From Streptococcus mitis (GTDB lineage Bacteria > Bacillota > Bacilli > Lactobacillales > Streptococcaceae): a stretch of DNA of 64,000 nt. Made by a program: the position numbers and the translations under genes. The stretch is taken from NCBI RefSeq assembly GCF_013305725.1, contig NZ_CP047883.1:227001-291000 (forward strand), in the 5' to 3' direction. This document shows, piece by piece, positions 25,793-34,391 of this stretch; position 1 is the stretch's first letter; the number at the start of each line of letters is the position of its first letter. The notes under the pieces were generated by a model, which made no database searches, was not told the DNA's origin, and saw nothing but the letters and a program-made list of their open reading frames with translations.

Positions 25793-27049
25793 ATGGAAAG
25801 TTTACTTGTTCTATTATTGATTGCCAACCTTGCTGGCCTCTTTCTGATTTGGCAAAGGCAGGATAAGCAGGAGAAACACCTAAGCAAGAGCTTGGAGGAT
25901 CAGGCAGATCACTTGTCAGACCAGTTGGATTATCGCTTTGAACAAGCCAGACAAGCCAGTCAGTTGGATCAAAAAGACTTGGAAGTAGCTGTCAGCGACC
26001 GTTTGCAAGAAGTTCGAATGGAATTGCACCAAGGCTTAACTCAAGTTCGTCAAGAAATGACAGATAATCTCCTCCAAACCAGAGACAAGACTGACCAACG
26101 TCTCCAAGCCTTGCAGGAATCAAATGAGCAACGCTTGGAACAAATGCGCCAAACAGTCGAGGAAAAACTAGAAAAAACCTTACAGACACGCTTGCAGGCC
26201 TCCTTTGAGACAGTTTCCAAACAATTGGAGTCTGTCAATCGTGGTCTTGGAGAAATGCAGATAGTTGCCCGCGATGTCGGCGCCCTCAACAAGGTTCTCT
26301 CTGGAACCAAGACGCGAGGGATTCTGGGAGAATTGCAACTGGGGCAAATTATCGAAGATATCATGACACCAGCCCAGTATGAACGAGAATATGCAACGGT
26401 TGAAAACTCCAGTGAACGAGTGGAGTATGCCATTAAGTTGCCTGGACAGGGTGACCAGGAATATGTCTACTTACCGATTGACTCCAAGTTTCCACTGGCA
26501 GATTATTACCGATTAGAAGAAGCCTATGAAGCAGGTGACAAGGACGATATTGAACGCTGTCGCAAGTCACTCTTAGCAAGTGTCAAGCGCTTTGCCAAGG
26601 ATATCAAGAGCAAGTACATAGCACCGCCTCGGACGACCAATTTTGGAATCTTGTTTGTTCCGACAGAAGGTCTCTACTCAGAAATCGTCCGCAATCCGGT
26701 CTTCTTTGATGATTTGAGAAGGGAGGAGCAGATTATTGTCGCAGGTCCAAGTACCCTGTCAGCTCTCCTCAATTCCCTATCAGTTGGATTCAAAACTCTC
26801 AATATCCAAAAGAGTGCCGACCATATCAGTAAGACTCTTGCCAGTGTCAAGACCGAATTTGGCAAGTTTGGTGGCATTCTGGTTAAGGCACAAAAACATC
26901 TCCAACATGCCTCTGGCAATATTGATGAATTATTAAACCGTCGCACTACAGCTATCGAGCGGACGCTCCGTCACATTGAGTTGTCAGAAGGTGAGCCTGC
27001 GCTTGATTTACTCCATTTCCAAGAAAATGAGGAAGAATATGAAGATTAG
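25793..27049 (+). CDS. rmuC: DNA recombination protein RmuC
   Basis: 418 residues. An N-terminal membrane anchor (LLVLLLIANLAGLFLIW) leads into a long coiled coil of about residues 25-155 (many Gln/Glu/Leu heptads), then the RmuC nuclease-like domain with VEYAIKLPGQGDQEYVYLPIDSKFP and FLF-type PTEGLYSE. RmuC limits inversions at inverted repeats in E. coli. The start has a perfect CAGGAGGT ribosome site that overlaps the thiN stop. It overlaps yhaM by 11 bases. Confidence 0.94.
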   Translation: MESLLVLLLIANLAGLFLIWQRQDKQEKHLSKSLEDQADHLSDQLDYRFEQARQASQLDQKDLEVAVSDRLQEVRMELHQGLTQVRQEMTDNLLQTRDKTDQRLQALQESNEQRLEQMRQTVEEKLEKTLQTRLQASFETVSKQLESVNRGLGEMQIVARDVGALNKVLSGTKTRGILGELQLGQIIEDIMTPAQYEREYATVENSSERVEYAIKLPGQGDQEYVYLPIDSKFPLADYYRLEEAYEAGDKDDIERCRKSLLASVKRFAKDIKSKYIAPPRTTNFGILFVPTEGLYSEIVRNPVFFDDLRREEQIIVAGPSTLSALLNSLSVGFKTLNIQKSADHISKTLASVKTEFGKFGGILVKAQKHLQHASGNIDELLNRRTTAIERTLRHIELSEGEPALDLLHFQENEEEYED

Positions 27050-27980
27050 TCACATGAAAAAAGATGAGCTGTTTGAAGGCTTTTACCTAATCAAGTCAGC
27101 TGACCTGAGGCAAACTCGAGCTGGGAAAAACTACCTAGCCTTTACCTTCCAAGATGATAGTGGCGAGATTGAAGGGAAACTCTGGGATGCCCAACCTCAT
27201 AACGTTGAGGCCTATACTGCAGGTAAGGTTGTCCACATGAAAGGACGCCGAGAAGTTTATAACAACACCCCTCAAGTCAATCAAATTACCCTTCGCCTGC
27301 CTCAACCTGGTGAACCCAATGACCCAGCTGATTTCAAGGTCAAGTCGCCAGTTGATGTCAAGGAAATCCGTGACTACATGTCGCAAATGATTTTTAAAAT
27401 TGAAAATCCTGTCTGGCAACGAATTGTCCGAAAGCTCTACACCAAGTATGATAAGGAATTCTACTCCTATCCAGCTGCCAAGACTAATCACCATGCCTTT
27501 GAAACGGGTTTGGCCTATCATACGGCGACCATGGTGCGTTTGGCAGATGCTATTAGCGAAGTTTATCCTCAGCTCAATAAGAGCCTGCTCTATGCGGGAA
27601 TTATGCTGCATGACTTAGCTAAAGTCATTGAGTTGACGGGACCAGACCAGACCGAGTACACAGTGCGAGGCAATCTCCTTGGGCATATTGCTTTGATTGA
27701 TAGCGAAATTACTAAAACAGTTATGGAACTCGGTATCGATGATACCAAGGAAGAAGTCGTTCTGCTTCGTCACGTCATCCTTAGTCACCACGGCTTGCTT
27801 GAGTATGGAAGTCCAGTCCGTCCACGCATTATGGAAGCAGAGATTATCCATATGATTGACAATCTGGATGCAAGCATGATGATGATGTCAACTGCTCTTG
27901 CTTTGGTGGATAAGGGAGAGATGACCAATAAAATCTTCGCTATGGACAATCGTTCCTTCTATAAACCAGATTTAGATTAA
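27039..27980 (+). CDS. yhaM: 3'-5' exoribonuclease YhaM
   Basis: 313-residue RNase of the YhaM/Cbf1 family: an N-terminal OB-fold (residues 10-95, FTFQDDSGEIEGKLWDA) and a C-terminal HD phosphohydrolase domain with HHAFETGLAYHTATM, LHDLAK and LSHHGLLEYGSP metal-binding His/Asp motifs. In S. pyogenes and pneumococcus it trims short 3' ends of many transcripts after termination. Start at 27039 with GAGGAAG upstream; MKKDEL at 27054 is a less likely alternative. Confidence 0.93.
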   Translation: MKISHMKKDELFEGFYLIKSADLRQTRAGKNYLAFTFQDDSGEIEGKLWDAQPHNVEAYTAGKVVHMKGRREVYNNTPQVNQITLRLPQPGEPNDPADFKVKSPVDVKEIRDYMSQMIFKIENPVWQRIVRKLYTKYDKEFYSYPAAKTNHHAFETGLAYHTATMVRLADAISEVYPQLNKSLLYAGIMLHDLAKVIELTGPDQTEYTVRGNLLGHIALIDSEITKTVMELGIDDTKEEVVLLRHVILSHHGLLEYGSPVRPRIMEAEIIHMIDNLDASMMMMSTALALVDKGEMTNKIFAMDNRSFYKPDLD

Positions 27981-27990
27981 TAATTTAAGA

Positions 27991-28030
27991 AAAATGAGCA
28001 TTTTTTAGGATAAGAATGTTCGTTTTTTTA
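27991..28030 (+). terminator. yhaM terminator containing a PurBox-like sequence
   Basis: AAAATGAGCATT (27991-28002) pairs with AATGTTCGTTTT (28015-28026) with G-U pairs, followed by TTT. On the minus strand 28015-28027 reads AAAAACGAACATT, close to a purine box, 15 bases upstream of the purR -10 (TGGTATAAT, 28039-28047). Confidence 0.65.
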
Positions 28031-28085
28031 TGTGAATATGGTATAATAGATAAAATATCAAAATTAAATGAAGTGGGAAATAGAA

Positions 28086-28913
28086 ATGAAATTAAGAAGA
28101 AGTGATCGGATGGTTGTCATTTCCAACTATTTGATTAATAATCCTTATAAACTAACTAGTCTCAATACTTTTGCTGAAAAGTACGAATCTGCTAAATCAT
28201 CCATCTCAGAGGATATCGTGATTATCAAACGCGCCTTTGAGGAAATTGAAATCGGTCATATCCAGACAGTAACTGGTGCTGGTGGTGGTGTCATTTTCAC
28301 ACCATCAATCTCAAGCCATGATGCCAAGGAAATGGTTGAGGACTTGCGTGCCAAGTTGTCAGAAAGTGACCGTATCTTGCCAGGTGGCTATATCTACCTG
28401 TCTGATTTGCTTAGCACACCAGCTATCTTGAAAAATATTGGTCGTATTATTGCCAAGAGCTTTATGGACCAAAAAATTGATGCCGTTATGACCGTAGCGA
28501 CCAAGGGTGTTCCACTTGCAAATGCAGTTGCCAATGTCCTCAATGTTCCTTTTGTTATTGTGCGCCGTGACCTGAAAATTACCGAAGGTTCAACTGTCAG
28601 CGTCAACTATGTTTCAGGTTCAAGTGGTGACCGCATTGAGAAAATGTTCCTTTCAAAACGTAGTCTCAAGGCAGGCAGCCGTGTCTTGATTGTGGATGAC
28701 TTCTTGAAAGGTGGCGGAACTGTCAATGGGATGATTAGTCTCTTGCGTGAGTTTGATTCGGAATTGGCTGGTGTAGCAGTCTTTGCGGATAATGCCCAAG
28801 AAGAACGTGAAAAGCAGTTTGACTACAAGTCACTCTTGAAGGTAACCAATATTGATGTCAAGAACCAAACCATCGATGTTGAGGTTGGCAATATCTTTGA
28901 CGAAGATAAATAA
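28086..28913 (+). CDS. purR: Purine operon regulator PurR
   Basis: 275-residue regulator: an N-terminal winged helix (residues 1-75, SDRMVVISNYLINNPYKLTS) fused to a phosphoribosyltransferase-like domain with the PRPP-binding signature VLIVDDFLKGGGT near residue 205. PRPP modulates binding to PurBoxes. In lactococci and streptococci PurR controls pur genes and nucleobase transport. The start at 28086 follows GTGGGAAATAG. Candidate boxes occur upstream of itself and of the NCS2 permease in this window. Confidence 0.95.
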   Translation: MKLRRSDRMVVISNYLINNPYKLTSLNTFAEKYESAKSSISEDIVIIKRAFEEIEIGHIQTVTGAGGGVIFTPSISSHDAKEMVEDLRAKLSESDRILPGGYIYLSDLLSTPAILKNIGRIIAKSFMDQKIDAVMTVATKGVPLANAVANVLNVPFVIVRRDLKITEGSTVSVNYVSGSSGDRIEKMFLSKRSLKAGSRVLIVDDFLKGGGTVNGMISLLREFDSELAGVAVFADNAQEEREKQFDYKSLLKVTNIDVKNQTIDVEVGNIFDEDK

Positions 28914-28924
28914 GAGATAGAACT

Positions 28925-28956
28925 AAAGGTTGGAACGATTGTCCCAGCCTTTCTTT
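28925..28956 (+). terminator. Probable terminator after purR
   Basis: AAAGGTTGG pairs with CCAGCCTTT (one G-U) around an 10-base loop, followed by CTTTG. Moderate strength; the T tract is short. Confidence 0.6.
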
Positions 28957-28979
28957 GCAAATAGAATAGAAGGAAACTT

Positions 28980-30230
28980 ATGAAAACACCATTTATCAAT
29001 AAAGAAGACTTAGAAAAGATTGTTGCCGAGTTCCCGACTCCCTTTCACTTGTATGATGAGAAGGGAATTCGTGAAAAGGCAAGAGCCGTCAACCAAGCAT
29101 TTTCGTGGAACAAGGGCTTTAAGGAATATTTTGCAGTTAAGGCTACTCCAACCCCAGCTATTTTGAAAATTCTCCAAGAGGAAGGCTGTGGTGTGGATTG
29201 CTCTAGTTATGTGGAGCTTTTGATGAGTCATAAACTGGATTTCCCTGGTTCTGAGATTATGTTCTCTTCAAACAACACGCCAGACAAGGAATACGCCTAT
29301 GCACGTGAATTGGGTGCGACCATTAATTTGGATGCCTTTGAAGATATTGAACATCTGGAGCGTGCAGCAGGCATTCCAGAAATCATCTCTTGTCGTTACA
29401 ATCCTGGGGGTGTTTTTGAGCTAGGAACAGATATTATGGACAATCCTGGAGAAGCCAAGTTTGGCATGACCAAGGACCAGCTCTTTGAAGCTTTTGCCAT
29501 ATTGAAGGAAAAAGGAGCTAAGACTTTTGGGATTCACTCCTTCCTAGCGTCCAATACCGTGACCCATCTCTATTATCCAGAGTTGGCGCGTCAGCTTTTT
29601 GAATTGGCTGTTGAAATCAAGGAAAAGTTGGGTATTTCGCTAGACTTTATCAATCTTTCTGGCGGTATTGGTGTTAACTATCGTCCTGAGCAGGAGTCAA
29701 ATGATATTGCTTTGATTGGTGAGGGGGTTCGTAAGGTTTATGAAGAGGTCCTTACGCCAGCAGGTCTTGGTCAGGTTAAGATTTTCACCGAATTGGGTCG
29801 TTTTATGTTAGCCCCTCACGGTGCTTTGGTCACAAGAGTTACCCATAAGAAGAAAACCTACCGTACCTATCTAGGTGTGGATGCATCAGCAGTTAACCTT
29901 ATGCGTCCAGCTATGTACGGCGCCTACCACCATATTACCAATCTGACACATCCAAATGGGCCAGCTGAAGTGGTAGATGTGGTCGGTTCACTCTGTGAAA
30001 ACAATGATAAATTTGCAGTGAATCGTGAACTGCCTCATACAGAAATTGGTGATTTGTTGGTTATTCATGATACAGGTGCCCACGGATTTTCAATGGGCTA
30101 CCAGTACAATGCCAAACTTCGTTCTGCGGAAATCCTTTATACTGAAGAAGGCAAAGCCCGCCAAATCCGCCGTGCAGAGCGCCCTGAGGACTATTTTGCA
30201 ACCTTGTATGGTTTTGATTTTGAAGAGTAA
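28980..30230 (+). CDS. lysA: Diaminopimelate decarboxylase
   Basis: PLP fold-type III decarboxylase of 416 residues, making lysine from meso-diaminopimelate. The PLP Lys lies in EYFAVKATPTP near residue 53. CGVDCSSYVEL, NLSGGIGVNY, FTELGRFMLAPHG and VVGSLCENNDKFA are family motifs. The related carboxynorspermidine decarboxylase is an alternative, but length and motifs favour LysA. Since mitis streptococci use lysine in their peptidoglycan, this is the last biosynthetic step. It is a stand-alone gene with an AAGGAAAC ribosome site. Confidence 0.88.
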   Translation: MKTPFINKEDLEKIVAEFPTPFHLYDEKGIREKARAVNQAFSWNKGFKEYFAVKATPTPAILKILQEEGCGVDCSSYVELLMSHKLDFPGSEIMFSSNNTPDKEYAYARELGATINLDAFEDIEHLERAAGIPEIISCRYNPGGVFELGTDIMDNPGEAKFGMTKDQLFEAFAILKEKGAKTFGIHSFLASNTVTHLYYPELARQLFELAVEIKEKLGISLDFINLSGGIGVNYRPEQESNDIALIGEGVRKVYEEVLTPAGLGQVKIFTELGRFMLAPHGALVTRVTHKKKTYRTYLGVDASAVNLMRPAMYGAYHHITNLTHPNGPAEVVDVVGSLCENNDKFAVNRELPHTEIGDLLVIHDTGAHGFSMGYQYNAKLRSAEILYTEEGKARQIRRAERPEDYFATLYGFDFEE

Positions 30231-30293
30231 AATGATAATTAATTGAAAATGAAATTGAAAAACAGATTGCTTTCTAAAAAATAGGCAAAAATC

Positions 30294-30342
30294 TTGTTTT
30301 TCCTTCAAGTCGTGATATAATAAAACTATAAAACGTTTTCAA
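30294..30342 (+). promoter_or_regulatory. pflA promoter with cre site
   Basis: TTGTTT (30294-30299), 16 bases, TATAAT (30316-30321). The sequence TATAAAACGTTTTCAA (30327-30342) is, in reverse, a good cre (TTGAAAACGTTTTA) lying on the transcription start, so CcpA would act as a roadblock or repressor. Confidence 0.72.
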
Positions 30343-30355
30343 GGAAGGTAACGAT

Positions 30356-31150
30356 ATGTCTGAAGAAACAATTGATTATGGACAAGTGACAGGAATGGTG
30401 CATTCGACAGAAAGCTTTGGGTCAGTAGATGGGCCGGGTATTCGCTTTATTGTCTTTTTGCAGGGCTGTCACATGCGTTGCCAGTATTGTCACAACCCTG
30501 ACACTTGGGCTATGGAGTCCAATAAGTCACGTGAACGGACGGTAGATGATGTCTTGACAGAAGCCTTGCGCTACCGCGGTTTCTGGGGAAATAAGGGTGG
30601 GATTACAGTCAGTGGAGGAGAAGCCCTCTTGCAGATTGATTTCCTGATTGCCCTTTTTACCAAGGCCAAGGAACAAGGAATCCACTGTACCTTGGATACC
30701 TGTGCCCTTCCTTTTCGTAATAAACCACGTTACCTTGAGAAGTTTGACAAACTCATGGCTGTCACTGACTTGGTTCTCTTGGATATCAAGGAAATCAACG
30801 AAGAACAGCACAAAATTGTTACTAGCCAAACCAATAAAAATATCTTGGCTTGTGCCCAGTATCTATCAGATATTGGAAAACCTGTCTGGATTCGCCACGT
30901 GCTAGTTCCAGGTTTGACAGATAGAGATGATGACTTGATTGAACTTGGTAAGTTCGTCAAGACCCTCAAAAATGTGGATAAGTTTGAAATTCTACCATAT
31001 CATACCATGGGAGAATTCAAATGGCGTGAACTGGGAATTCCATATTCCCTCGAAGGGGTCAAACCACCAACAGCAGACCGCGTCAAGAATGCTAAGAAAC
31101 TCATGGATACTGAAAGTTATCAAGACTATTTGAAACGTGTACATGGATAA
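30356..31150 (+). CDS. pflA: Pyruvate formate-lyase activating enzyme
   Basis: Radical-SAM enzyme that installs the glycyl radical on pyruvate formate-lyase in anaerobic mixed-acid fermentation; 264 residues. The 4Fe-4S motif is CHMRCQYC (Cys38, 42, 45). GPGIRFIVFLQG and the GGITVSGGEALLQ SAM loop (near residue 82) are typical. The start follows AAGGAAGG. The gene is monocistronic and ends in a strong terminator. No pfl gene is in the window. Confidence 0.96.
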   Translation: MSEETIDYGQVTGMVHSTESFGSVDGPGIRFIVFLQGCHMRCQYCHNPDTWAMESNKSRERTVDDVLTEALRYRGFWGNKGGITVSGGEALLQIDFLIALFTKAKEQGIHCTLDTCALPFRNKPRYLEKFDKLMAVTDLVLLDIKEINEEQHKIVTSQTNKNILACAQYLSDIGKPVWIRHVLVPGLTDRDDDLIELGKFVKTLKNVDKFEILPYHTMGEFKWRELGIPYSLEGVKPPTADRVKNAKKLMDTESYQDYLKRVHG

Positions 31151-31154
31151 AAAA

Positions 31155-31184
31155 GAAGCCTGATGGAAACATCGGGCTTTTAAG
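31155..31184 (+). terminator. pflA terminator
   Basis: AAGCCTGATG-GAAA-CATCGGGCTT hairpin with one G-U pair, followed by TTAAG. Confidence 0.85.
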
Positions 31185-31221
31185 TTTACACAAATATATA
31201 TAATTAAATAAAACAAAATTT

Positions 31222-31328
31222 TATACTCTTCGAAAATCTCTTCAAACCACGTCAGTGTCGCCTTACCGTACTCAAGTACAGCTTGCGGCTAGCTTCCTAG
31301 TTTGCTCTTTGATTTTTATTGAGTATTA
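31222..31328 (+). repeat. BOX element (boxA-boxC)
   Basis: Starts ATACTCTTCGAAAATCTC, holds CCACGTCAGTGTCGCC and GCTTGCGGCTAGCTTC, and ends TTATTGAGTATTA. No boxB. It lies directly upstream of the ABC/two-component island. Confidence 0.92.
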
Positions 31329-31424
31329 AATCTTTTTTACTCTCTAAATTCTGAAAAAAATCCGAAAAAGAATATGTAAGATATAGTTACTTTTAGAAAT
31401 ATTAAATAGAATAGGAGAACATCT

Positions 31425-32135
31425 ATGGAACAAAGTATTGCCATTAAAAATTTATGTAAGTCGTATGGCCAAACTCAAATTTTAAAAGATATTTCTTTTG
31501 AAGCAAAAGCAGGTAGAGTGACTGCTTTCCTAGGTCCAAATGGAGCTGGAAAAAGTTCAACCTTACGTATTTTATTAGGATTAGACAAAGCAACATCTGG
31601 TCTTACCCAAATTGGAGATCAAACTTATAAGGAAATAAAATTTCCTCTAAAGATTGTAGGAGCTTCATTTGACAGTGTAGGAGCTCCTGATGATCGGACT
31701 GTTTATCAACATTTGAAAATTGTTGCTGCTAGTAATGGGATATCCAGTCAGCGAATTGATCAAGTCTTGGATATGGTGGATATTAGCCATAAGAAAAAAT
31801 CTAAAATTGGGAAGTTATCATTAGGAGAAGGACAACGCTTGGGAATTGCAACAGCTCTATTAGGAAATCCTCAATATCTGATATTAGATGAACCGACTAA
31901 TGGGTTGGATCCAAGGGGAATTCGGTGGTTTAGAGAGTTTATAAAAAAACAAGCTCAAGAAGGAAAGACAGTCTTGCTATCATCTCATATATTATCGGAA
32001 GTGGAAGCAGTAACAGATGATGTAGTTATCATAAATAAAGGAAAAGTTCTTATAAAAGGCACTTTACAAGAAGTGATGAAAAATCTTTCTTCACTAGAAG
32101 AAGTCTTCTTTAGTTTAACAGAAGGAGGAAAGTGA
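31425..32135 (+). CDS. ABC transporter ATP-binding protein, lantibiotic-immunity (LanF) type
   Basis: 236-residue ATPase. Walker A GPNGAGKSST (residues 38-47), signature LSLGEGQRLGIA near residue 129, Walker B YLILDEPTNGLDP and the H-loop SSHILSEVEA are all intact. The short length, LSLGxxQRLG signature and two downstream permeases of about 240-260 residues match LanFEG/bacitracin-type self-protection exporters. Substrate unknown. It starts the island after a BOX repeat. The coding sequence is visibly richer in A/T codons (TTA, AAA, ATA) than neighbouring genes. Confidence 0.88.
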   Translation: MEQSIAIKNLCKSYGQTQILKDISFEAKAGRVTAFLGPNGAGKSSTLRILLGLDKATSGLTQIGDQTYKEIKFPLKIVGASFDSVGAPDDRTVYQHLKIVAASNGISSQRIDQVLDMVDISHKKKSKIGKLSLGEGQRLGIATALLGNPQYLILDEPTNGLDPRGIRWFREFIKKQAQEGKTVLLSSHILSEVEAVTDDVVIINKGKVLIKGTLQEVMKNLSSLEEVFFSLTEGGK

Positions 32136-32136
32136 C

Positions 32137-32922
32137 ATGGCACTTATTTACTCTCTTCATTCTGAAATATTGAAATTATTTTATAAGAGAGCTACTCATA
32201 TTGTACTATTCTTGATACTCGTATTTCAAACATTTTTAGCAAATATTGGTGCTTCTCAAATTGTTTCAGTTGGTATCCATGCTACACCAGAGACAAATCC
32301 AGAATTAGCAGAAGCTATACCTCCTATTGAATTTTTAGGTTTTGACGTCACTTTATTTGGTATTTTTATTATGATTATCCTAGGCTCAATTTACGGAGCC
32401 GAGGAGTATAAATGCTCTGCTATTCGTACAAGCATCCTCTCTATTACAAATCGAAGTACTTTCCTAGTTTCAAAAACATTAGTTTGGCTTGTATTTTCTT
32501 TTTTCATTTCCTTTCTATCAATATTCCTGACGATTAACATGACACATTATGTTTTAGGACAAGATGGCTTATTGCTTTTTTCACTAAATGGGAGAGTTTG
32601 GTTCTATATATTTTTAGCCAGTATAGCTTGGACCTTGTTGGGACTGCTAGCCTATATTATGGCTTTGACATTTAAAACATCCATTGTTCCTCTATTATTT
32701 TTGCTTCCTCAAGTCTACAATTTAGGAACATTCTTAGCAAACTATATATCGGTTGCAAAATTTCTTCCAGTTGCATTGGGGCAAGGATTGATTGCTACAT
32801 CTCCTCAAATTTTAGAACATAATAGTTTACAAAATATTTTACTTTTACTTTGTTGGAACTTCTCATTCTTGGCTTTAGCAATCTACCGCTTACTTAAGTC
32901 AGATATTGGAGGAGGTGAATAA
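32137..32922 (+). CDS. ABC transporter permease, LanE/LanG-like (first)
   Basis: 261-residue membrane protein with six predicted spans: about 20-40, 65-90 (IEFLGFDVTLFGIFIMIIL), 110-130, 150-175, 185-200 and 230-252. Motif GSIYGAEEYKCSAIRTSIL in the first cytoplasmic loop is typical of the ABC-2 subfamily used in lantibiotic immunity. It starts one base after the ATPase gene with GGAGG upstream, so the two are coupled. Its last codons carry the ribosome site of the second permease. Confidence 0.85.
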   Translation: MALIYSLHSEILKLFYKRATHIVLFLILVFQTFLANIGASQIVSVGIHATPETNPELAEAIPPIEFLGFDVTLFGIFIMIILGSIYGAEEYKCSAIRTSILSITNRSTFLVSKTLVWLVFSFFISFLSIFLTINMTHYVLGQDGLLLFSLNGRVWFYIFLASIAWTLLGLLAYIMALTFKTSIVPLLFLLPQVYNLGTFLANYISVAKFLPVALGQGLIATSPQILEHNSLQNILLLLCWNFSFLALAIYRLLKSDIGGGE

Positions 32923-32923
32923 G

Positions 32924-33643
32924 TTGAAAGAGCAACTTAAAAGTGAGTATCTCAAGTTTATTATGAATCCGTGGCACTGGTTGATTATAGGTGCTCTATT
33001 ACTGTGTGTTCCAGCGTTAGTTATTTTTTTAAATAATAAGCCAGACCAGTTGACCCTACAGTTTGTTTTGGAACAGCTACTGCAAAGTCTCTATTTAGGA
33101 CAGGCGGGTTTCATTAGTCTAGCTGTTCTATTTATAGGTCAAGAATTTACAGGTTCTAGCCTTCGTACCAGTTTTCTTACATGTCCAAATCGTTTGATAT
33201 TTATAATCTGTAAACTAGCTATTGTATTATGTATGGAAATTGTATTATTGGCTACTGTAATATCATTATGCATACTAATCGCGCAAGGATACTACAATAT
33301 CAATCTTTTGAGTAATATTAAACATGTTCTAACAATTCTATTTCCAGCTTGTATTTCTATTCTAACCTTCTCTCTTTTAAGTGGTATTTTTGTATTTATT
33401 TCCCAGTCTTTTATCTTAATTTTGGGAATAAGTTTATCCCTTTTATTGGGGTTGGGACAAATGTTATTACAATTCAGTTCTTTTTTTAGAAATTTACCAT
33501 TACTGGCTAGTATGAATTGTTTTTATACCTATCCATTGTCTCTTTATTATCCAGTGTGGCAAGGCTTAGGGATACAAATAGTTTGGTTATTAATTGTTTT
33601 TCTATTTGCTACATTGATACTTATAGGAAAAAATGTACGCTAA
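32924..33643 (+). CDS. ABC transporter permease, LanE/LanG-like (second)
   Basis: 239-residue membrane protein, six predicted spans, with LFIGQEFTGSSLRTSFLTCPNR in the first loop, parallel to the motif in its partner. The start is taken as TTG at 32924 because GGAGGAGGTG lies 7 bases upstream and the previous gene stops at 32922. A TTG 18 bases earlier or GTG at 32915 are in frame but overlap that ribosome site. Ends in a terminator shared as the boundary with the two-component genes. Confidence 0.82.
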   Translation: MKEQLKSEYLKFIMNPWHWLIIGALLLCVPALVIFLNNKPDQLTLQFVLEQLLQSLYLGQAGFISLAVLFIGQEFTGSSLRTSFLTCPNRLIFIICKLAIVLCMEIVLLATVISLCILIAQGYYNINLLSNIKHVLTILFPACISILTFSLLSGIFVFISQSFILILGISLSLLLGLGQMLLQFSSFFRNLPLLASMNCFYTYPLSLYYPVWQGLGIQIVWLLIVFLFATLILIGKNVR

Positions 33644-33668
33644 AGACAGGGGATATCCTGTCTTTTTC
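33642..33668 (+). terminator. Terminator of the LanFEG-like operon
   Basis: AAAGACAGG-GGATA-TCCTGTCTTT followed by TT; starts at the permease stop. Confidence 0.88.
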
Positions 33669-33676
33669 TCAGTTAG

Positions 33677-33685
33677 TGCTATAAT
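33677..33685 (+). promoter_or_regulatory. Promoter of the two-component system
   Basis: Extended -10 TGCTATAAT, 20 bases before the response-regulator start, with AGGAGGGTGAG as ribosome site. It lets the sensor pair be expressed apart from the transporter. Confidence 0.7.
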
Positions 33686-33704
33686 ATATTCAGGAGGGTG
33701 AGTT

Positions 33705-34391
33705 ATGGCTTATAAAATTTTGGTTGTAGATGATGATCTTGCTATTCTTCGCCTAATAAAAAAAGTACTAGAATATGAAAAATATGAAGTAGTCATACGA
33801 AATAAGATAGAAGAGATTGATCTTTGTGATTTTACAGGCTTTGACTTGATTCTATTAGATATTATGATGCCTGTTAGTGGTTTAGAAATCTGTCAGATGA
33901 TTCGCGAGCAGATAACTGTTCCTATCTGTTTTATAACTGCCAAGGATATGGATGAAGACTTAGTAGCTGGAATCAATGCAGGTGCTGATGATTATATTAT
34001 GAAGCCCTTTAGTATGCAAGAACTTTTAGCACGTGTTAAAATGCACTTGCGTCGTGAAGAACGGACTAAAGGAAATGTTCATCAAATAAAGATTGGGAAG
34101 CTTATACTATATACGGATAGTAAGGAACTATTTGTAAACGATGATAAGATTGCCTTGACAAGGAGGGAATTTGATATAGTGAATCTTTTAGCAAGCACCC
34201 CAAGTAGAATATACTCTATAGAGGAAATTTATAATTATCTATATCCACAAAGTTCCGAAGCTCTTTTACGTTCGGTTTCAGAGTATATTTATCAAATTCG
34301 TCAAAAGCTGAAACCTTATCAATTAAATCCAATTAAAACCTTGTATGGTGGAGGATATCAATGGGTAGAATCAAAAGTTTTAGACAATTAA
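33705..34391 (+). CDS. Response regulator, OmpR/PhoB family
   Basis: 228-residue two-domain regulator. The receiver has acidic pocket DDD (9-11), phospho-acceptor Asp52 in LILLDIMMP, Thr in FITAKD and Lys in MKPFSMQELLARV. The C-terminal winged helix (about 130-225) has LTRREFDIVNLLA and the terminal TLYGGGYQW. It resembles NisR/SpaR-type regulators, in keeping with the LanFEG-like operon ahead of it. Its 3' end overlaps the kinase gene by 31 bases. Confidence 0.9.
   Translation: MAYKILVVDDDLAILRLIKKVLEYEKYEVVIRNKIEEIDLCDFTGFDLILLDIMMPVSGLEICQMIREQITVPICFITAKDMDEDLVAGINAGADDYIMKPFSMQELLARVKMHLRREERTKGNVHQIKIGKLILYTDSKELFVNDDKIALTRREFDIVNLLASTPSRIYSIEEIYNYLYPQSSEALLRSVSEYIYQIRQKLKPYQLNPIKTLYGGGYQWVESKVLDN

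Noticed and set aside
26050-26433. 127-codon minus-strand frame inside rmuC
   Set aside because: It is antisense to the RmuC coiled coil; the Ser/Arg/Cys-rich composition is typical of reversed Gln/Glu-rich codons.
27135-27611. 158-codon minus-strand frame inside yhaM
   Set aside because: The OB-fold and HD motifs on the plus strand explain the sequence; no ribosome site is seen for the reverse frame.
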